A DNA stretch of 14,013 nt from Betaproteobacteria bacterium (GTDB lineage Bacteria; Pseudomonadota; Gammaproteobacteria; Burkholderiales; SG8-41), in assembly GCA_029883965.1 (NCBI GenBank), contig JAOUIN010000039.1, positions 1 through 14,013 on the forward strand, in the 5' to 3' direction. Under the pieces are notes generated by a model, which made no database searches, was not told the origin of the DNA, and saw only the letters and a program-made list of their open reading frames with translations. Positions within the stretch are counted from its first letter, which is position 1. Each line of letters opens with the position of its first letter. A program made the position numbers and the translations under genes. Positions 6,862-14,013 of this stretch are shown in pieces.

Positions 6862-8147
6862 AACGACTGACAATGGTGCTGGTGTTTATCGCGCTGGGCG
6901 CAGCGGTGGCGGGCGGCTATTGGTATTGGCAGCAGTCGCAGCAAAGTGCGTCTGATGGCGCGAAAGCCAAAGGCAAGGGTGCCAAAGGTGCCAAGGGCGG
7001 GCGCGGCGGGCCGCTGACGGTCAAGGCGGCGCGTGCCGTGGTCAAACCCATGCCGGTGCTGATCGAAGCCGTAGGGACCGTGGAGGCCGAACAGAGCGTG
7101 CAGGTGCGCGCGCAGGTGAGCGGCGTGCTGCAGAGCGTGGCGTTTCGCGAGGGTGACAAGGTCAAGGCCGGGCAACTGCTGTTCCAGATCGATCCGCGTA
7201 CATTCCAAGCGCAATACAACCAGGCGGTTGCGGCGCTCGCGCGCGACCGTGCGCAGCTGGAGAACGCCAGGGCGCAGGAGCAACGCATGGAGCCGCTGCT
7301 GAAGCGCGAATTCATTACTCGCCAGGAATATGATGTGGCAGTTACGTCAGCCAAGTCGCTGGAGGCCGTCGTACAGGCCGGTCAGGCTGCGGTCGAACAG
7401 GCGCGGATCCAACTGGAGTTTTCACGCATCGTGGCGCCGATCAGCGGCCGCACCGGGCAGTTGGCGGTAAAGCCAGGCAATCTGGTGGTCGCCTCCGGTG
7501 GCGGCGTGCCGCTGGTAACAATCAACAGCACGGATCCGGTGCTGGTGGGATTTAGTATCCCCGAACGCCAGCTCGAAGAACTGCGCCGTTACCAGGGCGA
7601 AAAAGACATTCGCATTGAAATACTGCCTGATCGCGCGGGCTTGCCCGCAGCCATCGGCAAGTTGGTGTTTATCGACAACACGGTCACACCGCAGACCGGG
7701 ACGGTGTTGCTCAAGACCAGGGTGGATAACACCAAGGAACTCATCTGGCCGGGCCAGTTTGTCAACGTCAGGTTGGTGCTGACCGTGGAACCGGAGGCGG
7801 TGGTGGTGCCTGAGGTGGCGGTACAGCCGGGGCAGGACGGACCTTTCGTCTACCTGATCGGCGCCGAGGACAAGGTGGAAGTGCGGCCGGTAAAGGTCGC
7901 ACGGCAGGTCGGGGGTGAAATCGTCATTGCCTCGGGCGTCAAGGGTGGCGACCACGTCATTACCGAGATTCCGCAGGCGCTGCGGCCGGGTGGCACAGTC
8001 AAGGTTAGCGATGGGACGGAAAGCGCCGAGCCGCGCAAGGGCAAAGGTGGCAAGAAGGGTGAAGGCAAAGGCGGAAAGAAAGGCGAAGGCAAGAGCGACG
8101 GCAAGACTGAAGGCGGGAAAGCCGATACGAAGGCGGCACCCAAGTAA
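6858..8147 (+). CDS. RND efflux periplasmic adaptor (membrane fusion protein, HlyD/MdtA type)
   Basis: 429 residues. The N-terminal hydrophobic segment (about 4-24) has no lipobox cysteine, so it is either an uncleaved anchor or a signal peptide rather than a lipoprotein signal. The lipoyl/barrel-sandwich half-motifs are at about 67-114 (VQVRAQVSGVLQSVAFREGD) and 189-202 (SRIVAPISGRTGQL), with a helical hairpin between them (about 118-185) and beta-barrel segments after. It bridges the inner-membrane pump and the TolC-type duct. ATG 6858 overlaps the previous stop and has GGAG at 6850-6853. Unusual points are a Gly/Ala/Lys-rich stretch at residues 34-51 and a tail from about 393 with two copies of GKGGKKGE (395-410) and more G/K/E. 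These low-complexity cationic ends are not part of the usual fold. It is close in style to MdtA, but there is one pump gene here, not two. Confidence 0.95.
   Translation: MKRLTMVLVFIALGAAVAGGYWYWQQSQQSASDGAKAKGKGAKGAKGGRGGPLTVKAARAVVKPMPVLIEAVGTVEAEQSVQVRAQVSGVLQSVAFREGDKVKAGQLLFQIDPRTFQAQYNQAVAALARDRAQLENARAQEQRMEPLLKREFITRQEYDVAVTSAKSLEAVVQAGQAAVEQARIQLEFSRIVAPISGRTGQLAVKPGNLVVASGGGVPLVTINSTDPVLVGFSIPERQLEELRRYQGEKDIRIEILPDRAGLPAAIGKLVFIDNTVTPQTGTVLLKTRVDNTKELIWPGQFVNVRLVLTVEPEAVVVPEVAVQPGQDGPFVYLIGAEDKVEVRPVKVARQVGGEIVIASGVKGGDHVITEIPQALRPGGTVKVSDGTESAEPRKGKGGKKGEGKGGKKGEGKSDGKTEGGKADTKAAPK
8040..8087 (+). repeat. Two-copy 24-base tandem repeat coding for GKGGKKGE
   Basis: Bases 8040-8063 and 8064-8087 encode the same eight residues twice. 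The copies differ at four third-codon positions, all synonymous. The repeat lies in the Lys/Gly-rich tail of the adaptor. Confidence 0.85.
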
Positions 8148-8176
8148 CAGGGGTTGGCATCCGGAGGTTATTGATC

Positions 8177-11100
8177 ATGAATATCTCTCGAATTTTCATA
8201 GTCCGTCCTGTGGCGACCACCGTGCTGGTGGTCGCGATCATCGTATTCGGGTTGATCGCCTTTCGCGCGTTGCCGGTCAACGAACTGCCGAATGTGGATT
8301 TCCCCACGATCTCGGTCACCGCCGATCTTCCGGGCGCGAATCCGAACATCATGGCGTCGACAGTGGCGACGCCGCTGGAGCGGCAATTCAGCCAGATATC
8401 CGGTGTTGACTCGATGAGTTCCGTGAACAGCACCGGGCGCACCAGGGTCACGCTGCAGTTCAAGCTCGATCGCGATATCGATGCCGCTGCGCAGGATGTG
8501 CAGACGGCCATTTCGCAATCCATGCGACGCCTGCCGGAGGGCATCGATCCGCCGACGCTGCGCAAGATCAATCCGGCTGATTCGCCGATTCTGTTCCTGG
8601 CGCTGACCGCGAAGACGTTGCCGCTGCCCGCGCTTGACGAATTCGCGGACACGCACATAGCACAGCGCTTTTCGATGGTCAGTGGCGTAGCGCAGGTGCA
8701 GATTTTCGGATCGCAACGTTACGCCGTTCGCGTTTTGCTGGATCCGGAGGCGATGTCAAAACGCAGTCTTGGGCTGGAGCGCGTGGTCAGTGCGATTCAG
8801 AATGCCAACAGCAATCTTCCTTCCGGCGTATTGCAAGGCGGGGCACGCGATTTCACGGTCAAGTCATCAGGAAAACTGCAGCGAGCGGAAAATTTCAACA
8901 ACCTGATCGTGGCCTACAAGGACGGCATGCCGGTCCGTTTGTCGGATGTCGGCAATGCGCTCGACGGCATCGAGAATTCCAAGATCAAGAGCTGGCTAAA
9001 CGGGGAGCGCGCGATCATTCTCGCGATTTACCGGCAGCCGGGTGCAAATACGGTCGAGGTTTCGAAAAACCTGCGTGCCCTGTTTCCGGAAATCGAAGCG
9101 AGTGCGCCGCCGGGTGTGCGGATCAATCTGGTGAACGACCGTGCGGAGTTTATTCAATCGTCGATTCACGAGGTCGAGTTTCACCTGGTGCTTTCGATCA
9201 TTCTGGTTGTTCTGGTGATTCTGCTGTTCCTGCGCAATGCGCGATCGACACTGATTACTGCGCTGATATTGCCCACATCGATTATCGCCACGTTTGGCGC
9301 GATGTCGGTGCTTGGTTACAGCTTGAACAACCTGTCGCTGATGGCGATCATTCTGGCGGTGGGATTCGTCGTCGACGACGCGATTGTGGTGCTCGAAAAC
9401 ATCACGCGACACATGGAGATGGGGAAGGACCGCATGACTGCGGCGCTGGAGGGTGCGCAGGAGATCGGATTTACAGTGCTGTCGATGACGGTGTCGCTGG
9501 CGGCGGTGTTTATTCCCATCCTGTTCATGGAAGGCATGATCGGCCGGTTGTTCCGGGAATTTGCGGTGAGCGTGGGTGTGGCGGTTCTGGTTTCCGGCGT
9601 GATATCGCTGTCGATGACGCCGATGATGTGCAGCCTGATGCTGAGGCCGAACGAAGAGCACGGGCGCGTGTATCAGATGTTCGAGCGCGGATTTGACGCC
9701 ATGCGTGATGTTTACGCGACGAGTCTGCGCTGGACCATGCGTCACCGCGGGTTGATGTTGTTCGGTTCGGCGGTGTTCCTGGTGTTGACGGTGATTATTT
9801 ACAAGGCGGTCCCGCAGGGATTCATACCGCGTCAGGACACGGGTGTCTTCTTCGGCAACACGCGGGCACCGGAAGGCGTACCGTTCAACGACCTGGAAAA
9901 ACGCCAGGCCCGCGTCGCTGCCATCATTGAAAAAAATCCCAATGTCGAAGCGGTGATGTCTACGGCCGGTCAGGGTACCGGTGGCGTGATCGGCAGCAAT
10001 ATCGGCCGGATTATTGTGCGGCTGAAGCCGCGTGATGAGCGCAAGGCCGGCGCTGACAACGTGATCCAGCAGTTGCGTCGTGAATTCTCAGGCGGAGCAC
10101 AGGGGTTGCGTGTGTTCATGAATAATCCGCCGGCTATCCGCATCGGTGGATTGATCAGCACCAGCGATTATCAACTGGTGCTGCAGGGCTCTGATCAGAA
10201 GCAGTTGTATGACGCCAGCGCAGTGCTGGAAAGCAGGCTGCGCGAATCGAGCATGCTGCAGGACGTGAATTCCAGCCTGGAGCTGAGCAACCCGGAAATC
10301 CAGATCGATATCCTGCGCGACCGCGCGGCAGTGCTCGGGGTGTCGCCGCAGCAGGTCGAAACCGCGCTGTATAACGCGTATGGCGGGCGCCGCATCAGTA
10401 CGCTTTACGGAGCCACCGACCAATACAATGTCCTGCTCGAGCTGGATCCTAAATTTCAGCGTGATATCAATGCGTTACGCTCACTTTACGTGCAATCGTC
10501 AACTGGGCAGATGGTGCCCATACAGGCCGTGGCAGACATCAAAATGGGGGTCGGACCGGTATCGGTCAGCCATTACGGGCAACTGCTGTCGGTGGTGCTG
10601 TCGTTCAATCTGGCGCCCGGATTGTCGATTGGTGACGCGGTATCGCATGTGAAAGAACTCGCAGGCGAGGTGTTGCCGGTGGGCGTTACCTATTCTGTCG
10701 CGGGCAATGCGCAAGCATTCGAGGAAGCGTTTCGCACGCTGCCGATACTGCTGCTGATTACCATACTCGTGATCTACATGGTGCTGGCCGTACTGTATGA
10801 GCATTACGGGCATCCGATCACGATTCTGACCGCGCTACCGTTCGCTGGATTCGGTGCTCTGCTGATGCTGTGGATTGCGGGGCAGGAGCTTAATGTTTTC
10901 AGCTTTGTCGGGATCATACTGCTGGTGGGATTGGTGAAGAAAAACGGCATCATGATGGTCGATTTTGCAATCCAGTTGCAGAGGGAGAAAGGTCTTTCTG
11001 CAGCAGACGCGATCGTTGAGGCATCGATCATCCGCTTTCGACCGATCATGATGACTACCGCAGCGGCGATCTGTGCCACCTTGCCTCTGGCGTTCGGCAC

Positions 11101-11269
11101 CGGTACCGGGTCGGAAATGCGTCAGCCGCTGGGCATTGCAGTGGTCGGTGGACTCGTGTTTTCGCAGATGCTGACGTTGTATGTAACACCTACATTCTTC
11201 GTCAGCATGGAACGTGCGGCAGAGTTTTTCCGGCGGCGCAAGTCACCGGTGCCTGTGGCGGGTCGATAA
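8177..11269 (+). CDS. RND-family multidrug efflux pump, inner-membrane permease (AcrB/MdtC-like, HAE1)
   Basis: 1030 residues, the normal length for AcrB-type pumps. ATG 8177 has GGAGG (8163-8167) with a 9-base gap and is preferred over the in-frame TTG at 8171. The first transmembrane helix is at about 8-30, after the typical NISRIFIVRPV start. A large periplasmic loop follows, then helices from about 335. The proton-relay residues are present: D400-D401 in VGFVVDDAIVVLEN (equivalent to D407/D408 of AcrB) and K922 in GLVKKNGIMMVDFA (equivalent to K940). The second half repeats the first, as expected. It would use the proton gradient to expel substrates through the adaptor and TolC-type duct encoded just before it; the adaptor stop is 29 bases upstream. 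The sequence looks closest to MdtB/MdtC types, but that is by eye only, and the substrate is unknown. Confidence 0.96.
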   Translation: MNISRIFIVRPVATTVLVVAIIVFGLIAFRALPVNELPNVDFPTISVTADLPGANPNIMASTVATPLERQFSQISGVDSMSSVNSTGRTRVTLQFKLDRDIDAAAQDVQTAISQSMRRLPEGIDPPTLRKINPADSPILFLALTAKTLPLPALDEFADTHIAQRFSMVSGVAQVQIFGSQRYAVRVLLDPEAMSKRSLGLERVVSAIQNANSNLPSGVLQGGARDFTVKSSGKLQRAENFNNLIVAYKDGMPVRLSDVGNALDGIENSKIKSWLNGERAIILAIYRQPGANTVEVSKNLRALFPEIEASAPPGVRINLVNDRAEFIQSSIHEVEFHLVLSIILVVLVILLFLRNARSTLITALILPTSIIATFGAMSVLGYSLNNLSLMAIILAVGFVVDDAIVVLENITRHMEMGKDRMTAALEGAQEIGFTVLSMTVSLAAVFIPILFMEGMIGRLFREFAVSVGVAVLVSGVISLSMTPMMCSLMLRPNEEHGRVYQMFERGFDAMRDVYATSLRWTMRHRGLMLFGSAVFLVLTVIIYKAVPQGFIPRQDTGVFFGNTRAPEGVPFNDLEKRQARVAAIIEKNPNVEAVMSTAGQGTGGVIGSNIGRIIVRLKPRDERKAGADNVIQQLRREFSGGAQGLRVFMNNPPAIRIGGLISTSDYQLVLQGSDQKQLYDASAVLESRLRESSMLQDVNSSLELSNPEIQIDILRDRAAVLGVSPQQVETALYNAYGGRRISTLYGATDQYNVLLELDPKFQRDINALRSLYVQSSTGQMVPIQAVADIKMGVGPVSVSHYGQLLSVVLSFNLAPGLSIGDAVSHVKELAGEVLPVGVTYSVAGNAQAFEEAFRTLPILLLITILVIYMVLAVLYEHYGHPITILTALPFAGFGALLMLWIAGQELNVFSFVGIILLVGLVKKNGIMMVDFAIQLQREKGLSAADAIVEASIIRFRPIMMTTAAAICATLPLAFGTGTGSEMRQPLGIAVVGGLVFSQMLTLYVTPTFFVSMERAAEFFRRRKSPVPVAGR

Positions 11270-11310
11270 GCCTTAAAATATTTCGCGGAATGTATTGCGT
11301 TCCCCCAAAA

Positions 11311-11380
11311 AAGCCCTGATAATCGCGGGCTTCGCTAATGCAGGACTTAGCGGCCAGCCAGGGCCAAAAAGATTAGCGAA
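11311..11380 (+). promoter_or_regulatory. Cluster of overlapping inverted repeats after the efflux operon (weak terminator or switch)
   Basis: AAGCCC (11311-11316) and GGGCTT (11327-11332) form a weak hairpin with a 10-base loop and no real T-tract. TTCGCTAAT (11331-11339) is perfectly complementary to ATTAGCGAA (11372-11380), and its core CGCTAA also to TTAGCG at 11347-11352, so two folds exclude each other. It lies between the pump stop (11269) and the rRNA promoter (11407) and probably includes the 3' end of the efflux transcript; the assignment is uncertain. Nothing else was seen in 11270-11406 apart from an A-rich stretch (11366-11395) that could act as an UP element. Confidence 0.4.
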
Positions 11381-11406
11381 AAGTCAGGAAAAATTGCAGT
11401 TGTTTG

Positions 11407-11436
11407 TTGACAAAAAAGAAAGCAAACAGTTACAAT
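11407..11436 (+). promoter_or_regulatory. Sigma-70 type promoter of the rRNA operon
   Basis: A perfect -35 box TTGACA (11407-11412) and a -10 box TACAAT (11431-11436) are separated by 18 bases, with A-rich sequence just upstream that could act as an UP element. The predicted start near 11443 is only about 10 bases before the tRNA-fMet gene, so tRNA-fMet would be the first product of the rRNA transcript. Confidence 0.75.
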
Positions 11437-11452
11437 GCTTGGCTTGATCGGG

Positions 11453-11529
11453 CGCGGGGTGGAGCAGTCTGGCAGCTCGTCGGGCTCATAACCCGAAGGT
11501 CATAGGTTCAAATCCTATCCCCGCTACCA
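11453..11529 (+). tRNA. Initiator tRNA-fMet (CAT anticodon)
   Basis: 77 bases with encoded CCA. The acceptor arm CGCGGGG/CCCCGCT leaves base 1 (C) unpaired with base 72 (T), the mark of bacterial initiator tRNA, and the anticodon stem has three G-C pairs next to the CTCATAA loop. D-arm and T-arm (GGTTCAAATCC) are standard. It lies between the rRNA promoter and 16S rRNA, with a boxA one base after its CCA, so it is part of the rRNA leader. Confidence 0.97.
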
Positions 11530-11530
11530 A

Positions 11531-11547
11531 CGTTCTTTAAAAATTTA
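11531..11547 (+). promoter_or_regulatory. boxA antitermination site in the rRNA leader
   Basis: CGTTCTTTAAAAATTTA matches the E. coli rrn leader boxA (TGCTCTTTAACAATTTA) at 14 of 17 positions. Known role: it binds NusB/NusE to make RNA polymerase resistant to termination. It begins one base after the CCA of tRNA-fMet. Confidence 0.8.
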
Positions 11548-11571
11548 CAGCCGATAAGTGTGGGCACTTGG
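11547..11571 (+). other. Left arm of the 16S rRNA processing stem
   Basis: This segment pairs with 13234-13258 over 25 continuous bases with three G-U pairs and no mismatch, bringing the two ends of 16S rRNA together. Such stems are cut by RNase III in known rRNA operons. A further leader hairpin follows: TCTTGA (11572-11577) with TCAAGA (11611-11616), enclosing a GC-rich inner stem. Confidence 0.85.
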
Positions 11572-11680
11572 TCTTGAATGCGGCCGCGCAAGGAAACGCG
11601 TGCGGTTGAATCAAGATATAAAGAAGTGCTCGCATGATTATTGAAACATACGTCAAGCGAGAGATTTACTTGCAGAGATT

Positions 11681-13217
<1,537 letters not shown>

Positions 13218-13233
13218 GAGAATGCATTCCGGG

Positions 13234-13258
13234 CCAGGTGTCCACACTTATCGGTTGT
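13234..13258 (+). other. Right arm of the 16S rRNA processing stem
   Basis: Complementary to 11547-11571 (25 pairs, three of them G-U). It begins 19 bases after the 16S 3' end. The rest of the 16S-tRNA-Ile spacer (13259-13347) shows GC-rich pairing around GAGGCG and CGCCCTC but no gene. Confidence 0.85.
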
Positions 13259-13347
13259 TTGTAAAGCAGTGAGGCGTAAGACGCGAGGCGCGGGGTGGAA
13301 GATACTTTGACTCCTTGCGGCAGACGTCTCCGCCCTCATGCTCTTGA

Positions 13348-13424
13348 GGGTCTGTAGCTCAGCTGGTTAGAGCACCGTCTTGATAAGGCGGGGGTCGATG
13401 GTTCGAACCCATCCAGACCCACCA
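13348..13424 (+). tRNA. tRNA-Ile (GAT anticodon)
   Basis: 77 bases with encoded CCA. The acceptor stem GGGTCTG/CAGACCC is perfect, and the anticodon loop CTTGATAAG gives GAT. D-loop AGCTGGTTAGAG and T-loop GGTTCGAACCC are standard. It has the usual place in the 16S-23S spacer, 11 bases before tRNA-Ala. Confidence 0.98.
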
Positions 13425-13435
13425 AATTCTTTATC

Positions 13436-13511
13436 GGGGGTGTAGCTCAGTTGGGAGAGCGCCTGCTTTGCAAGCAGGAGGTCATCGGTTCGATCCCGTT
13501 CACCTCCACCA
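13436..13511 (+). tRNA. tRNA-Ala (TGC anticodon)
   Basis: 76 bases with encoded CCA. The acceptor stem GGGGGTG/CACCTCC contains the G3-U70 pair that identifies alanine tRNA, and the anticodon loop CTTTGCAAG gives TGC. It is the second tRNA of the 16S-23S spacer. Confidence 0.98.
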
Positions 13512-13526
13512 TTCAATTTCAAGAAA

Positions 13527-13562
13527 CCAGAATCAAGCGTAGCCGCTTCGTTCTGGCTTTTT
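13527..13562 (+). terminator. Terminator-like hairpin in the rRNA spacer after tRNA-Ala
   Basis: CCAGAA (13527-13532) pairs with TTCTGG (13551-13556), and AAGCG (13535-13539) with CGCTT (13544-13548) around a TAGC loop, with one G-U pair and one mismatch between the two stems. CTTTTT follows (13557-13562). It looks like an intrinsic terminator, but the 23S gene lies downstream, so it must be read through under antitermination, or it may be a processing site. Confidence 0.5.
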
Positions 13563-13577
13563 GACCAGAGGCTGTAG

Positions 13578-13590
13578 TGTTCTTTAAAAA
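13578..13590 (+). promoter_or_regulatory. Second boxA in the 16S-23S spacer
   Basis: TGTTCTTTAAAAA repeats the leader boxA core (GTTCTTTAAAAA), and a spacer boxA before 23S is known in E. coli rrn operons. It lies 15 bases after the T-tract of the terminator-like hairpin. Confidence 0.75.
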
Positions 13591-13683
13591 AACGGAAGAA
13601 GTAAAGGTTCTGATTTCAGTACCGGTGTCGCGTTTCATTTGCGATTGCCGGGAGAAAGTCAGACATTGGGTTTGATTGTATCT

Positions 13684-13712
13684 GGCGTTTGACTTAAACC
13701 TTGTCAAACGCC
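13684..13712 (+). repeat. Perfect 10-base inverted repeat in the spacer before 23S
   Basis: GGCGTTTGAC (13684-13693) and GTCAAACGCC (13703-13712) surround a 9-base loop. No T-tract follows directly, so it is more likely a structural or processing hairpin than a terminator. A second hairpin, CTTCGGAC (13745-13752) with GTCCGAGG (13758-13765), follows before the 23S start. Confidence 0.7.
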
Positions 13713-13779
13713 GCAAACATGAGTTTTTACCTGTAGCTGCGATTCTTCGGACGCCGAGTCCGAGGGCTCAAAGTTATAG

Positions 13780-14013
13780 GGTCAAGCGAATAAGTGCATG
13801 TGGTGGATGCCTTGGCGATTACAGGCGATGAAGGACGTAGTAGCCTGCGATAAGCCCCGGGGAGCTGGCAAACAAGCTTTGATCCGGGGATTTCCGAATG
13901 GGGAAACCCAACCCGCAAGGGTTACTCCCACCTGAATACATAGGGTGGGTAGAGCGAACCTGCTGAACTGAAACATCTAAGTAGGCAGAGGAACAGAAAT
14001 CAACCGAGATTCC
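13780..14013 (+). rRNA. rrl: 23S ribosomal RNA, first 234 bases (cut by window edge)
   Basis: GGTCAAGCGAATAAGTGCAT aligns with the E. coli 23S start, and GGTGGATGCC, GGCGATGAAGGACG and GATTTCCGAATGGGGAAACC follow in the expected order. The rest of the gene and 5S rRNA lie beyond the window. Confidence 0.97.

Noticed and set aside
8996..9745. - strand open frame of 249 codons opposite the RND pump
   Set aside because: His/Arg/Gln-rich translation typical of an antisense shadow, with no ribosome site context.
6858..11269. Assignment as mdtABC
   Set aside because: mdtABC has two pump genes and no TolC-type gene at the front; here there is one pump. Family similarity alone does not support those symbols.
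13519..13976. Short - strand frames in the spacer and 23S start
   Set aside because: The sequence is explained by spacer hairpins, boxA and rRNA; the frames have no protein-like features.

Overview
The window reads as the chromosome of a sulfur-oxidising betaproteobacterium. The evidence is a dissimilatory APS reductase/ATP sulfurylase locus (aprM-like, aprB, aprA, sat) together with a 16S rRNA of betaproteobacterial type and a 16S-tRNA-Ile-tRNA-Ala-23S operon. I cannot name a genus from the sequence alone; the Nitrosomonadales/Rhodocyclales area is my inference.

Region 1 (1-3832, + strand) is the sulfite-oxidation unit. It holds the 3' end of a membrane-anchor gene (AprM/QmoC-like), aprB and aprA (AMP-dependent oxidation of sulfite to APS), an unrecognised 116-residue protein, a divergent SlyD-like FKBP-type prolyl isomerase, and a 53-residue protein of unknown function. 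Region 2 (3890-5165) has a two-way terminator and then sat on the - strand, converging on the apr genes. Sat turns the APS made by AprBA plus pyrophosphate into ATP and sulfate, so the two transcription units form one pathway (sulfite to APS to sulfate, with substrate-level ATP).

Region 3 (5166-11269) starts with a divergent intergenic region that carries an operator-like inverted repeat. It is followed by a tightly packed tripartite efflux operon: TolC-type outer-membrane factor, periplasmic adaptor and AcrB/MdtC-like RND pump. A strong terminator-like hairpin lies inside the signal-peptide codons of the first gene.

Region 4 (11270-14013, + strand) is the start of a ribosomal RNA operon. 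A -35/-10 promoter is followed at once by an initiator tRNA-fMet gene, a boxA antitermination site, the left arm of the 16S processing stem, 16S rRNA, the right arm, tRNA-Ile(GAT), tRNA-Ala(TGC), a terminator-like hairpin, a second boxA, two further hairpins and the first 234 bases of 23S rRNA.

The genes are mostly well-known families. The less ordinary items are the unknown small genes behind aprA, the PPIase with changed conserved residues, the attenuator-like hairpin in the efflux operon, the Gly/Lys-rich ends of the adaptor, and the tRNA-fMet placed in the rRNA leader. I found no CRISPR array, insertion sequence or phage gene.
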